Assembly (NCBI RefSeq): GCF_030296595.1
Contig: NZ_AP027731.1
Location: 372,001 to 436,000 of the forward strand
DNA from: Naasia aerilata
Lineage (GTDB): Bacteria; Actinomycetota; Actinomycetes; Actinomycetales; Microbacteriaceae
Reading direction: 5' to 3'
Length of the DNA: 64,000 nt
Shown here: positions 27,435 through 36,661 of the stretch, one piece after another
How positions within the stretch are numbered: the first letter of the stretch is position 1
How the letters are laid out: every line of letters begins with the position of its first letter
The notes under the pieces: model-generated
Database searches by the model: none
Told to the model about the DNA's origin: nothing
What the model saw: the letters and a program-made list of their open reading frames with translations, nothing else
Position numbers and translations under genes: made by a program

Positions 27435-28693
27435 CCCTTCGGCAGCAGCGGCTTCACAGCCGTCGCGGCCGTACCCAGGGCGCTCTTGGCGTCGGACGAT
27501 CCGGTGAGCACGCTCTGGATGGCCGCAACCACCTGGTCCGCGATCTCGGCGTAGTTGGCACCGTAGGCACGGGGCCGGGCCACCTTGAGCTCGTCGGCGA
27601 AGACCGCGATGTTCGCATCGTCGGTGAAGGGGTCGACGTCGGTGCGGGTGGGCAGGCTGCCGGAGCCGGCGGCGAGAGCCTCGACGTTCTCAGGCTTCTG
27701 CATCCACTTGACGAGATCCCAGGCGGCGTCGGTGTGCGGCCCGTCGACGATCATGTAGTTCTCGCCACCGAGCGCTGACGCCTTCTCCTTGCCGGCAGGC
27801 AGGAGCGCGACGCCGTAGTCGAGGTTCGGCGCCTCCTTCGCCAGGAAGGGCAACTGCCAGGGGCCGTTGATCATCATGGCGGCCCGTCCCTGCGCGAACT
27901 CGCTCGCGACGGCGGCCTGGTCCCAGTTGAGGGCCTCCCGCGACACGCTGCCGTCCTGCATGAGACCGGACCAGTACTCGAGGGCGGTGGCGGCCTGCGG
28001 CGAATCCAGCTTGGTCAGGTCGCCTCCGGCCTGCCAGAGGGTGGGCAGCCACTGGAAGACGGCCTGCTGGTTGTTGATGGCCGAGTAGGCGAAGCCGTAG
28101 TGGTCAGGCGTCGTGAGCGCCTTCGCGGTCGACTCGAGCTCGTCCCAGGTCGTCGGCGGCTTCAGGCCCGCGTCGGCGAGCAGAGCCTTGTTGTAGAAGA
28201 GGGCGAGGCAGTTCGCGGTGATCGGCACGCCGTAGTTCTTGCCGTTCAGCGAGGAGGACTGGATGACGCCCTTCGGATACTTGTCGAGCTCGCCCCACTC
28301 CTTGAGCTTGTCCGTGAGGTCCGCCGCGATGCCGAGCTCCGCGAACTGAGCGTGGTCGGGTCCGTTGATGACGACGATGTCGGGAAGCGCCGCCGCTCCC
28401 GCGGACTGCAGCAGGTTCTTCTTGAGGTCCTCGTAGGCGATGAACTGCCGTTCGACCGTCACGTTCGGGTTCTCCTTCTGGTACTTGTCCAGCAGGCCGA
28501 GGAGCGCGTCCTCGGTGGCGCCCGGGGCGTAGTAGTCCCACCAGGTGAGCGTGACCTTTCCATCCTTGGGAGCCTCGGAGGCGGCGCCTCCTCCTGCTCC
28601 GCCGGGGCTGCAGGCGGTGAGGACGGCGGCCACCGCTGCGGCCGCACCGAGGGCGAGGACGCGGGCGCGGGTGCGCCCTGATCGCAGGGACAT
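27431..28693 (-). CDS. sugar-binding lipoprotein of the ABC transporter
   Basis: A 420-residue CUT1 solute-binding protein. The signal peptide ends LALGAAAAVAAVLTAC with the lipobox cysteine at position 28, so it is lipid-anchored outside the membrane. Mature features: WWDYYAPGATEDALLGLLDKY, INGPDHAQFAELG, GVPITANCLALFYNKALLADAG and a GPWQLPFL hinge, as in MalE/UgpB-like proteins. ATG 28693 has AAGGAG. The frame is unbroken. The ligand cannot be read from sequence; the neighbours suggest a carbohydrate processed by oxidation and isomerisation. Confidence 0.93.
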   Translation of the reverse strand: MSLRSGRTRARVLALGAAAAVAAVLTACSPGGAGGGAASEAPKDGKVTLTWWDYYAPGATEDALLGLLDKYQKENPNVTVERQFIAYEDLKKNLLQSAGAAALPDIVVINGPDHAQFAELGIAADLTDKLKEWGELDKYPKGVIQSSSLNGKNYGVPITANCLALFYNKALLADAGLKPPTTWDELESTAKALTTPDHYGFAYSAINNQQAVFQWLPTLWQAGGDLTKLDSPQAATALEYWSGLMQDGSVSREALNWDQAAVASEFAQGRAAMMINGPWQLPFLAKEAPNLDYGVALLPAGKEKASALGGENYMIVDGPHTDAAWDLVKWMQKPENVEALAAGSGSLPTRTDVDPFTDDANIAVFADELKVARPRAYGANYAEIADQVVAAIQSVLTGSSDAKSALGTAATAVKPLLPKG

Positions 28694-28733
28694 GGGTTCT
28701 CCTTCGTCGTTGATGAGAGGTGGTGCAGAGGGT

Positions 28734-29473
28734 TCAGAGGTGCGCGTCGAGCCAGGCGCGCGACTGGCGCAGGCCGACCTGCAGGGGGCGGCGGACTCCT
28801 CGTCCACGCAGAGCCAGTCCTGGAAGCCCTGACTGCGCAGCTGTCCGAGGATGCCCGTGAGGTCGAGCTCGCCTTCGCCGAGAAGGCGCCACTCGCCGCC
28901 GGCGTAGTCCTTCAGATGGATGTTGTCGACAATGTCGGCGAAGCGGCTCAGGAAGCCGGGGATGTCCTCGATCCCGCTCTTGGCGAGGTGCGCCGTGTCC
29001 ACCGTGAGCCCGATGCGTCCGTCCGCTGCGCCGAAGAACTCCTCGACGTCGTCGGGAAGCATGACCGGCTGGCCGTAGTGGTGGTGCAGTGAGAAGCGGA
29101 CGCCCCGGTCGCCTGCGCGCTGGGCGTAGTCGGCGAGCGTGCCGGCGAAACCGCGGAGCACCTCGGGCGTGACGCCTTCGCGGTCGCGGTTGTGGCAGAA
29201 GATCACCCTCTCCGCACCCACCGCGCCGGCGAAGTCGATGGTGGCCTGGAGGCGCTCCTTGCCACCGTCCGACAGGTCGTCGAAGAAGATGAGGCCGGAG
29301 ACCGTTCCCGGGTCGTCGCCCCAGCGGGAGCGGAAGCCCTCTGCGTCGTCCACGAAGGGGAGGAACTGCCCCATCTTGAGCTGGAGTCCCTCGTAGCCCT
29401 CGGCGCGATACCCCGTGAGCAGCGTGGCGAGCTCCTCCTCGTCGCGGGTCGGCTTGGAGAAGGCGATCTTCAT
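28734..29473 (-). CDS. sugar phosphate isomerase/epimerase, xylose-isomerase-like (frame broken once)
   Basis: About 246 residues of the AP-endonuclease-2/xylose-isomerase-like TIM barrel. Metal ligands of the family are visible as Glu/Asp/His in RVIFCHNRD, SLHHHYGQPV, TVDTAHLAKSG and NIHLKDYAGGEWRLLGEGELDL. Near the end the frame changes at 28784-28788 (GGGGG); one base joins CVDEES to AAPLQVGLRQSRAWLDAHL. ATG 29473 overlaps the upstream oxidoreductase stop. It probably isomerises or epimerises the oxidised sugar from that enzyme. Confidence 0.88.
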
Positions 29474-30459
29474 GCGAGCACCCCGTTCGTGAACTCGACG
29501 GTCTCCCCCGTCGCCGCAGACCGGTAGGCCGCGTCGAGCAGCGACAGCGTCTTGAGGTTGTCCCGTCCGGAGTTCGTGGGCTCGCGACCCTCGTCGATCG
29601 CGTCCAGGAGGCGCTCCAGGCTGCGGTACGCGGAGAGCGGCTTGCCGGGCCCGGCACACGGGTTGTCGATCGTCTCGACGCCGTCGGCGTCGGCGATCTG
29701 GAGCGTGTCGTAGCCGAAGGCCAGCGTCCCGGTCTCGCCCAGGACGATCGTCTCGACGCGTTCGAAGCGGCTCGAGAAGCTCTGCGTGTAGTTGACGCCG
29801 ACCTCCCCGAACCGGACGTGGATGACGGCGTCGGTCTCGCCCGAGGCCTCCATCGACGGCGAGCGCCACGCGGTTCCCACCAGCCAGTCGGCGTCGACGT
29901 CGAGGAGGTACCGGAATCCGTCGAACCAGTGCACACCCATGACGGAGAGCGCGTGGTGCGTCGCCTCCGCTCGCCAGCCCGTCACCTCCCGCCACATCAG
30001 CTCGCGGTGGTCGATGCCGCGCACGGCTCCGATGCGTCCGGCGCGGATCGCGTCGCGGGCGAGGCCGAAGGAGTAGTGGTCCCGGAAGTTCTGGTCGACC
30101 GCGAGAAGCACTCCGGCGTCCTCGGCCACCTGGACGATCCGGCGCGCCTCCTCCACCCCGTCCGCCATCGGCTTCTCGACGTGCATGTGCTTGCCGGCCG
30201 CAGCCAGCTCCCCGACCGCCTCCAGCCGGACGCTGCTCGGCGTGCAGACGGCGGCGACGTCGAAGTCGGCGCCGGCGACGAGGGCCGGGATGTCGGCGAA
30301 GGTGGGGATCCCGAAGGTCTCCTCGACCCAGGCCCGCCGCTCCGGCATCGGGTCGACCGCGGCGACCACGTCGACCCGGTCGGGGTGCTCGAGGTAGCCG
30401 CGGAAGTGCATGTCGCTGACGTTGCCCGCCCCGACGATCGCGACGCGATGGCGGCTCAC
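29470..30459 (-). CDS. Gfo/Idh/MocA-family oxidoreductase
   Basis: A 329-residue NAD(P)-dependent sugar dehydrogenase. The Rossmann motif is VAIVGAGNVSDMHFRGYL; the family signature EKPMADGVEEA with the catalytic lysine follows at ~residue 97; the C-terminal substrate domain contains MGVHWFDGFRYLL with the conserved histidine. Such enzymes oxidise or reduce sugars, inositols or sugar acids. GTG 30459 overlaps the cupin stop (GTGA), and its own stop overlaps the isomerase start. The frame is intact. Confidence 0.92.
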   Translation of the reverse strand: MSRHRVAIVGAGNVSDMHFRGYLEHPDRVDVVAAVDPMPERRAWVEETFGIPTFADIPALVAGADFDVAAVCTPSSVRLEAVGELAAAGKHMHVEKPMADGVEEARRIVQVAEDAGVLLAVDQNFRDHYSFGLARDAIRAGRIGAVRGIDHRELMWREVTGWRAEATHHALSVMGVHWFDGFRYLLDVDADWLVGTAWRSPSMEASGETDAVIHVRFGEVGVNYTQSFSSRFERVETIVLGETGTLAFGYDTLQIADADGVETIDNPCAGPGKPLSAYRSLERLLDAIDEGREPTNSGRDNLKTLSLLDAAYRSAATGETVEFTNGVLA

Positions 30460-30835
30460 TCGCCCACCACCTGGCGGCGCGCCGTGTCGAACGTGATGAG
30501 GAGCTCGCACTCCTCGTCGCCGATGTTCTCCGCGTTGTGGACCGACCCCACGGGGATGGAGATGGTGTCGCCGGCCCCCATCTCGACGTACTCGGACCCG
30601 ACCCGGTGACGGATGCGTCCGCGGATCACGTGCAGCACCTCGTCGCAGTTCGGGTGGTGGTGCACGGGATTGCTTCCCCGGGCTGGATGAAGCACTTGCC
30701 CACCGTGAGCACATCGGAGTTGCCGATGGCGTCGGACACCATCCACTCGAGGCGGCCCCATGGCTGTGGCTCGATCACAACGGCGGTGGCGGGGGTGAGA
30801 CCGCCCCGCCTGCCGGTCTCAGGTGCGTTCGGCAT
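30456..30835 (-). CDS. cupin-domain protein (frame broken once)
   Basis: A single-cupin protein of ~126 residues, first gene of the transporter operon. The metal site is HHHPNCDEVLHVIRGRIRH with a second motif IPVGSVHNAEN. The frame changes at 30676-30679 (CCCC); one base joins CFIQPGG to SNPVHHHP, which contains the first metal histidines. Cupins in sugar loci often act as isomerases or sugar-acid-binding proteins; the reaction is unknown. The upstream gap holds the GGGCCAAT direct repeat. Confidence 0.85.
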
Positions 30836-30929
30836 TGCTCTCTCTTCTCGTCGACCGGCGCCGCCCACGGAAGGTGCGACATCGGTGTCGGGGAGCACAG
30901 AATGCTCCGCTGTGCCCTCATCCTCGCGG

Positions 30930-30956
30930 GGGCCAATCGACTACGAGAGGGCCAAT
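30930..30956. promoter_or_regulatory. direct repeat GGGCCAAT, candidate MocR operator
   Basis: GGGCCAAT occurs at 30930-30937 and again at 30949-30956, 19 bases apart (about two helical turns), in the 137-base gap upstream of the cupin operon. MocR-type regulators bind direct repeats. Related half-sites GGCCAAT/ATTGGC occur at 32405-32425 near the regulator's own start. Confidence 0.5.
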
Positions 30957-30972
30957 TGGAAGCGTTTGGCTC

Positions 30973-32446
30973 CTAAATGGCGGGGCGCGCGTCCCCGGCA
31001 TCCATCGACGGGCGCCATTCCTGCCAGACCCGGGAGAGGAGCTCGATGCCGTGCCGCGTGACCTCGGGGCTGTCCGCATAGGACAGGCGCACGTGATCGT
31101 CGAACTGGTCGGCACTGCTGAACGTGGTTCCCGGCAGCAGACGCACCCCGTAGCGCTCCGCCCGCTGCACGAAGGCGTTGGCGCCCGGCTCGGGCAGCCG
31201 GATCCACAGGGAGCCGCCCCCTGGGGCATCTGGGGCGCCCATTCGGGCAGGAGCTCGCCGATCGCCTCGAGGGCCAGCCGGCGCGACTCGGAGAGCGTGC
31301 GGAAGCGCTCGTCCCGGGCGCTCTCGATCTTCGGCAGGAGCTGGCTGCCGACCAGCTGCGCGAGGAGCGAGGTGCCGAGATCCATGCCGCCCTTCACCGA
31401 GGCGAGCTCCGTGATGATGTCGGGGTGCGCGCGCAGCCAGCCGACGCGCAGACCGCCCCAGAACGACTTGCTGAGCGAGCCCGCGGTGACGATCAGGTCG
31501 CTCCCCGCACCCAGGGGATGGGCCGGCGATCACCGTCGATGATGGTGTCCGCAAGGGTGGCGTCGTCGATGACAGGGACGCCGTGTCGCGCGGCGATCGC
31601 CGCCACCCGGCTCCGCCGGAAGCCGTCGAGGACGGATCCTGTCGGGTTGTGCACGGTCGACTGCAGGACGATCAGGGCCGGAGAGACGCGCGCCACCGTG
31701 CTGGCCAGCTTGTCGATGTCGATCCCGTCGGCCCCGGACGGCACCCCCACGATCCGCACTCCGAGCGCCTTGAGCGATTCGATCGCCCCGCGGAAGGAGG
31801 GCTCCTCGAGCACCACGGTCGCGTCTCGGTTGACCATCGAGGCGGCGAACAGCCGGAGAGCCTGCTGAGCGCCGGACGTCACGAGGATGTTCTCGGGCTC
31901 GGTGGGCAGCCCCAGGTTCGAGTAGTACTCGGCCACCGCGATGCGGAGCTCGGGCAGGCCGACGGGCTCGTAGCCGTGGGACGCGACGAGCGCTCGCATG
32001 CGTGATCCGTCCAGCCTCGCGATCTCGTCGGTGACCATCGACAGGCCGGGAAGAGCCGCACTCCGCAGGTCGATCCTCCGCAGATCGCGACCGCCGACGA
32101 AGGAGCCCAGGCGATCGTCGCCGCGATGGGAGCCGGGCATCGGGCGGAAGGTGACGTAGGTGCCGTCGCCCTGTCTGCTCGAGAGCAGGCCTTCGCCCCG
32201 GAGCACGTCGAGCGCTCTGCTGACGGTGTTGCGACTCAGGTTCAGCGCCTGGCCGAGCGGGCGCTCGGCCGGAAGGCGCGTTCCCGAGGAGAGCACCCCG
32301 GACCGGATGAGCCGGCGCAGCTGCGCGGCCAGGTCTTCATGGAGTGCGAGGCGACCGGTCTGCCAGTCGCCGAGCAGCCGGACGAGGCGCGTCGATCCAA
32401 TCGCGGCCAATTTGAAGGAATTGGCACTCCCCTGGTCTCCGGCCAT
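30973..32446 (-). CDS. MocR-type GntR/aminotransferase regulator (frame broken twice)
   Basis: About 491 residues: an N-terminal GntR winged helix (LHEDLAAQLRRLIRSGVLSSGTRLPAERPLGQALNLSRNTVSRAL), a linker, and a class-I aminotransferase-like domain that binds PLP or a sugar-linked effector. The PLP lysine is in VTAGSLSKSFWGGL. Frame changes near 31503-31506 and 31217-31221 are each repaired by one base. ATG 32446 is fixed by CATAAT six bases upstream (32453-32458). It lies upstream of, and in the same direction as, the sugar operon and divergent from the UPF0261 operon, so it could control both. Confidence 0.87.
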
Positions 32447-32452
32447 CCGCCC

Positions 32453-32458
32453 ATTATG
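32453..32458 (-). promoter_or_regulatory. -10 box CATAAT, MocR gene
   Basis: CATAAT on the minus strand ends 6 bases before ATG 32446. Two GGCCAC half-sites (32463-32468, 32478-32483) lie just upstream in the divergent gap. Confidence 0.5.
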
Positions 32459-32533
32459 GGGAGGCCACGAGAGGTTGGGCCACTCTTTCACGAGGAAGAA
32501 CGCAGCAGCCTCTCATCGGAAGAAAGCAGCAGA

Positions 32534-33772
32534 ATGCCGCACAGAGTTGTGTTGGTCGGGTCGCTCGACACCAAGAGCGACGAGTACCGCTTCGTCCTGG
32601 ACCGCCTGCAGGCTGCCGGGATCGCGACCGTCATGGTGGACACCGGTGTGCTGGGCTCGCCCGGCTTCCAGCCGGAGGTCGACCGTGCTCAGGTCGCCGA
32701 AGCGGGCGGAACGGCGCTCTCGGAGCTCGTCGAACGCGCCGACCGCGGAGCCGCCCTCGCGGTCATGGCTCGTGGCGCCGCCGCCATCGTCTCGGAGCTG
32801 CACGCCTCCGGCCGGATCCAAGGCGCGCTGGCGCTCGGCGGAACAGGAGGCACGTCGATCGCGGCGGCGGCCTTCCGCGACCTCCCGCTCGGGTTCCCCA
32901 AGCTCATCGTCTCGACGGCGGCCTCGGGCAACACCGAGGCCTACGTGGGCGAGACCGACCTCATCCTGGCTCCCAGTGTGGTCGACGTCGCGGGCATCAA
33001 CCGGATCTCGCTGAAGATCCTGGCCAATGCCGCCGCCGCGATGGCGGGAATGGTCACCGCGGCCCCTCTCCCCCGGATCGACGCCCGGCCCCTGGTGGCG
33101 GCCAGCATGTTCGGAGTGACGACCCCCAGTGTGACCCGTGCCCGGGAACGGCTCGAGGAGCTGGGATACGAGGTCCTCGTCTTCCACATGACGGGCTCGG
33201 GCGGCCGCGCGATGGAATCGCTCATCCGCCAGGGCTTCTTCGCGGGCGTGCTGGACGTCACCACGACGGAGCTCGCGGACCACCTGGTGGGAGGTGTCTT
33301 CGATGCGGGACCGTCCCGCCTCACCGCGGCGGCGGAGACGGGCACCCCGCAGGTGGTGTCGGTCGGCGCACTCGATATGGTGAACTTCGGGCCGCGCGAC
33401 ACCGTCCCGGCCGAGTTCCGCGACCGCAACCTGTACGTTCACAACTCCAGCGTCACGCTGATGCGCACGACCGCGGCGGAGTGCGCCGAGCTCGGCGCCG
33501 AGCTGGCCCGCAAGGTCGCAGCATCCACGGGCCCCGCCTCGGTGCTGCTTCCCCTCGGCGGGATCTCCGCCATCGCGGTCCCCGGAGGTCCCTTCTACGA
33601 CCCCTCGGCCGACGCCGCCCTGTTCTCAGCCATCCGCTCCGGTCTGGCCGGCTCCTCCGTCCACCTCGAGGAGCTGGACGTCTCCGTCAACGATCCCGCC
33701 TTCGCCGATGCGATGGTCGACACCCTGCACGCCCACATCACTCGACTGCCCACCCCGGCACAGACCCTCTGA
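32534..33772 (+). CDS. Tm-1-like ATP-binding protein (UPF0261)
   Basis: A 412-residue protein of the UPF0261 family, equivalent to the N-terminal domain of the tomato virus-resistance protein Tm-1. Recognisable: [101 protein letters not shown] and the C-terminal [19 protein letters not shown]. The family binds ATP; its bacterial reaction is not established. It is followed after 7 bases by its usual partner, the PEP-hydrolase-like TIM barrel. The frame is intact. Confidence 0.9.
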   Translation: MPHRVVLVGSLDTKSDEYRFVLDRLQAAGIATVMVDTGVLGSPGFQPEVDRAQVAEAGGTALSELVERADRGAALAVMARGAAAIVSELHASGRIQGALALGGTGGTSIAAAAFRDLPLGFPKLIVSTAASGNTEAYVGETDLILAPSVVDVAGINRISLKILANAAAAMAGMVTAAPLPRIDARPLVAASMFGVTTPSVTRARERLEELGYEVLVFHMTGSGGRAMESLIRQGFFAGVLDVTTTELADHLVGGVFDAGPSRLTAAAETGTPQVVSVGALDMVNFGPRDTVPAEFRDRNLYVHNSSVTLMRTTAAECAELGAELARKVAASTGPASVLLPLGGISAIAVPGGPFYDPSADAALFSAIRSGLAGSSVHLEELDVSVNDPAFADAMVDTLHAHITRLPTPAQTL

Positions 33773-33779
33773 GGACAGC

Positions 33780-34673
33780 ATGCCCTTCATCGCACGATCC
33801 GAGATCCTTGAGCGCCTGCGAACGAAGATCGCCGAGCGGCGGCCGATCATCGGCGCGGGCGCCGGGACGGGGCTCTCCGCGAAGTGCGAGGAGGACGGCG
33901 GTGCCGACCTCATCGTCATCTACAACTCCGGCCGCTACCGGATGGCTGGGCGAGGCTCGCTGTCCGGGCTCCTCGCCTACGGAAACGCGAACGACCTCGT
34001 CGTCGAGATGGGTCGCGAGGTCCTCCCGATCCCCAAGCGCACGCCGGTCCTGGCCGGCGTCAACGGCACCGACCCCTTCTTCGATCCGGCGAGGTTCGTC
34101 CGGCAGCTGCGGGATCAGGGCTTCTCCGGCGTGCAGAACTTCCCCACGGTAGGTCTGATCGACGGCGTCTTCCGCGCCAACCTCGAGGAGACCGGGATGG
34201 GCTTCGCGCTGGAGGTCGAGACCATCGCGCACGCCCATGCGGCGGATCTGCTCACCACCCCGTACGTGTTCTCGGTGGAGGACGCCACGGCGATGACCGA
34301 GGCGGGAGCGGACATCGTCGTCTGCCACATGGGCCTCACGACGGGAGGGACCATCGGCGCGGACACGGCCAAGAGCCTCGACGACTGCGTCCGGCTCGCT
34401 GACGAGTGGGCGGATGCCGCACGCGCGGTGCGGTCCGATGTGATCGTCCTCGTGCACGGCGGACCCATCGCGACCCCGACGGACGCGGCCTACGTGCTCA
34501 ACAACGCCAGGGGCGTCCACGGCTTCTACGGCGCATCCTCCATGGAGCGGCTCCCCGTCGAGGTCGCGCTCACCGCGCGCGTGCGGGAGTTCGCGGAGAT
34601 CACCTTCGACGACGCCCCCGGGCAGGAGAGCGAGACGGCGGACGCACCCTCGGCGTCCGCGCTGAGCAGCTGA
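33780..34673 (+). CDS. phosphoenolpyruvate hydrolase family TIM-barrel protein
   Basis: A 297-residue protein of the PF09370-type family, equivalent to the C-terminal domain of Tm-1-like proteins. Conserved blocks: [59 protein letters not shown] and [17 protein letters not shown]-mutase/hydrolase-like fold is inferred, but the substrate is not known. It is nearly contiguous with UPF0261, a pairing found in many genomes and fused in some, so the two should form a complex or successive steps. Confidence 0.88.
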   Translation: MPFIARSEILERLRTKIAERRPIIGAGAGTGLSAKCEEDGGADLIVIYNSGRYRMAGRGSLSGLLAYGNANDLVVEMGREVLPIPKRTPVLAGVNGTDPFFDPARFVRQLRDQGFSGVQNFPTVGLIDGVFRANLEETGMGFALEVETIAHAHAADLLTTPYVFSVEDATAMTEAGADIVVCHMGLTTGGTIGADTAKSLDDCVRLADEWADAARAVRSDVIVLVHGGPIATPTDAAYVLNNARGVHGFYGASSMERLPVEVALTARVREFAEITFDDAPGQESETADAPSASALSS

Positions 34674-34696
34674 TCGCCGGCGGGAGGAGAGCGCCC

Positions 34697-35686
34697 ATGC
34701 GCGTCGTGATCATCGGAGCGACGGGGCACGTCGGAACCTACCTGGTCCCTCGCCTTGTGGCGGACGGGCACGAGGTGGTCGCCGTCAGCCGCGGCCGGTC
34801 TGCGCCCTACCGGGAGCATGAGGCGTGGACCGAGGTCGAGCGGCTGATCGCGGACAGGGAGGCGGAGGACGCCGACGGCGTGTTCGCCGGCCGCATCGCC
34901 GCACTCGCCCCGGACGCGGTGGTCGACATGGTCTGCTTCACCGTCGACTCCGCCCGGCAGCTCGCCGACGCCCTGCGCGGCAGCGGCGCCCATCTTGTCC
35001 ACACCGGAACCATCTGGACGCACGGCACGCTCACCGAGGTGCCGGCCAAGGAGGATGCGCCGAAGCGGCCGTGGGGCGAGTACGGGATGGGGAAGGAGGC
35101 GATCGAGCGGCTGCTGCTCGCCGAGGCGGACCGTCCCGACGGCGTGCGGGTCTCGATCGTCCATCCGGGGCACATCTCCGGACCGGGCTGGCCGATCGTG
35201 ACCCCGCAGGGCACGACGGACGTCGGTGTGTGGAGAGCGCTCGCCACCGGCGGCGAGCTCCTGCTCCCGGGCTTCGGGCTCGAGACGGTGCACCATGTGC
35301 ACGCCGCCGACGTCGCGCAGCTGATCCGTCTGTGCCTCGAGCAGCCGGAGCGGGCGGAGGGCGAGGCGTTCCACGCCGTCTCGGAGAGCGCGCTGACGCT
35401 CCGCGGATTCGCCGAGGCGGCGGCTGGGTGGTTCGGTCAGGAGGCCCGGCTCCGCTTCGTGCCGTTCGACGACTTCCAGGCCTCCCTCGCCCCCGAGTTC
35501 CGCGACGCCGCCTACCAGCACGTGGCGCGGAGCCACTCGATGAGCATCGAGAAGGCCCGGCAGCGACTGGGCTACGCCCCCGACTCCACGTCGCTCGGGG
35601 CCGTGGCCGAGGCGGTGGAGTGGCTGCGCCAGGACGGGCGCCTCGGCCCCGGCATTCCTCCCGTTCGCATCGCCGCGCCGCGCTGA
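34697..35686 (+). CDS. NAD-dependent epimerase/dehydratase (short-chain extended)
   Basis: A 329-residue extended SDR. The Rossmann motif is VVIIGATGHVGTYLVPRLV, with a following region predicting NADP/NAD binding (VSRGR); the catalytic YxxxK is YGMGK at ~residue 130. SIVHPGHISGPGWP and a variable C-terminal substrate domain follow. It is the third gene of the UPF0261 operon, 23 bases after the PEP-hydrolase-like gene with Shine-Dalgarno GGGAGGAGA. It may act on a nucleotide sugar or free sugar derivative. The frame is intact. Confidence 0.88.
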   Translation: MRVVIIGATGHVGTYLVPRLVADGHEVVAVSRGRSAPYREHEAWTEVERLIADREAEDADGVFAGRIAALAPDAVVDMVCFTVDSARQLADALRGSGAHLVHTGTIWTHGTLTEVPAKEDAPKRPWGEYGMGKEAIERLLLAEADRPDGVRVSIVHPGHISGPGWPIVTPQGTTDVGVWRALATGGELLLPGFGLETVHHVHAADVAQLIRLCLEQPERAEGEAFHAVSESALTLRGFAEAAAGWFGQEARLRFVPFDDFQASLAPEFRDAAYQHVARSHSMSIEKARQRLGYAPDSTSLGAVAEAVEWLRQDGRLGPGIPPVRIAAPR

Positions 35687-35713
35687 CGGCAGGCCACTCC
35701 GTCCCTCCCGAGG

Positions 35714-36661
35714 TCAGTCGAGGGGTGCCGGGCCCAGCTCGGCGAGGAGCTTCGACATCGCCACGTAGGCGCGGTTCCGGTACGCCACCACCTCGGCCAC
35801 GCGTGCCGGGTCGAGCTCCAGGAAGCCCTTGCCGGTCTTGGTGCCGAAGTGGCCCTGCTCGACGAGCTCCGCGAGCTGCTGCGGCATCGGGAACCGGTCC
35901 GGATAGGCCGCGTGGAGAGACCCGAACACCAGAGCGTAGGTGTCGAGGCCCGCCATGTCGGCGATCGCGAAGGGGCCGAAGAACGGCAGCCGGAAGCCCA
36001 GGGTGGTGCGGATGATCGCGTCGACGTCGCGCGCGGACGCCACCCCTTCCTCCACCACTCGCGCGGCCTCGTTGAAGAGGGCGAACTGGAGCCGGTTGAG
36101 CACGAAGCCGGTCTTGTCCTGGACGAGCGCCGACTGCTTGCCGACCGCGGCCACGAGCGCTCGCGCGACGGCGACGGCGTCGTCGGAGGTTCCGTCGTGA
36201 GGGATCACCTCGACCCCCGGGATGAACGGCGAGGGGTTGCTGAAGTGCACCCCGAGGAATCGCTCGGGGCGGTCGACCGCCTCGGCCATCGATGCGATCG
36301 AGATGCTCGACGTGTTGCTCCCGATCACGGCGTCCGGCCGCGCGGCCGAGGAGATGCGGGCGAGCGTGTCCCGCTTCAGGTCGAGGCGCTCGGGCACCGC
36401 CTCCTCGATGAAGGACGCTGTCGCGACGGCGTCCTCCAGCGTGGCGGCGACCAGGTGCTCCTCCAGGTTTTCCGTCGCGTCGGGCGGGAAGAGCCCGTCG
36501 GCCACGAAGGCGCGCGATTCGGCGAGGAGGCGCTCCCGGCTCTGCTGCGCGGCCTCGAGCGTGACGTCGGCGATCGCCACCTCGTACCCGGCCAGGACGA
36601 GGACCTGCGCGATCCCGCCGCCCATGTATCCGGACCCCACCACCGCGACCCTGTCGGTCAT
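35714..36661 (-). CDS. 3-hydroxyacyl-CoA dehydrogenase-family protein
   Basis: A 315-residue single-polypeptide dehydrogenase: VAVVGSGYMGGGIAQVLVLAGYEVAIAD, EAVPERLDLKRDTLARIS, SNTSSISI, catalytic histidine in FLGVHFSNPSPFIPG and the C-terminal helical domain NRLQFALFNEAARVVEEGVAS. The size and the HFSNP variant also fit L-gulonate 3-dehydrogenase/lambda-crystallin-like enzymes, which use hydroxy acids rather than CoA esters. In this sugar locus a sugar-acid substrate is plausible (inference). ATG overlaps the isomerase stop (ATGA). Confidence 0.85.
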   Translation of the reverse strand: MTDRVAVVGSGYMGGGIAQVLVLAGYEVAIADVTLEAAQQSRERLLAESRAFVADGLFPPDATENLEEHLVAATLEDAVATASFIEEAVPERLDLKRDTLARISSAARPDAVIGSNTSSISIASMAEAVDRPERFLGVHFSNPSPFIPGVEVIPHDGTSDDAVAVARALVAAVGKQSALVQDKTGFVLNRLQFALFNEAARVVEEGVASARDVDAIIRTTLGFRLPFFGPFAIADMAGLDTYALVFGSLHAAYPDRFPMPQQLAELVEQGHFGTKTGKGFLELDPARVAEVVAYRNRAYVAMSKLLAELGPAPLD

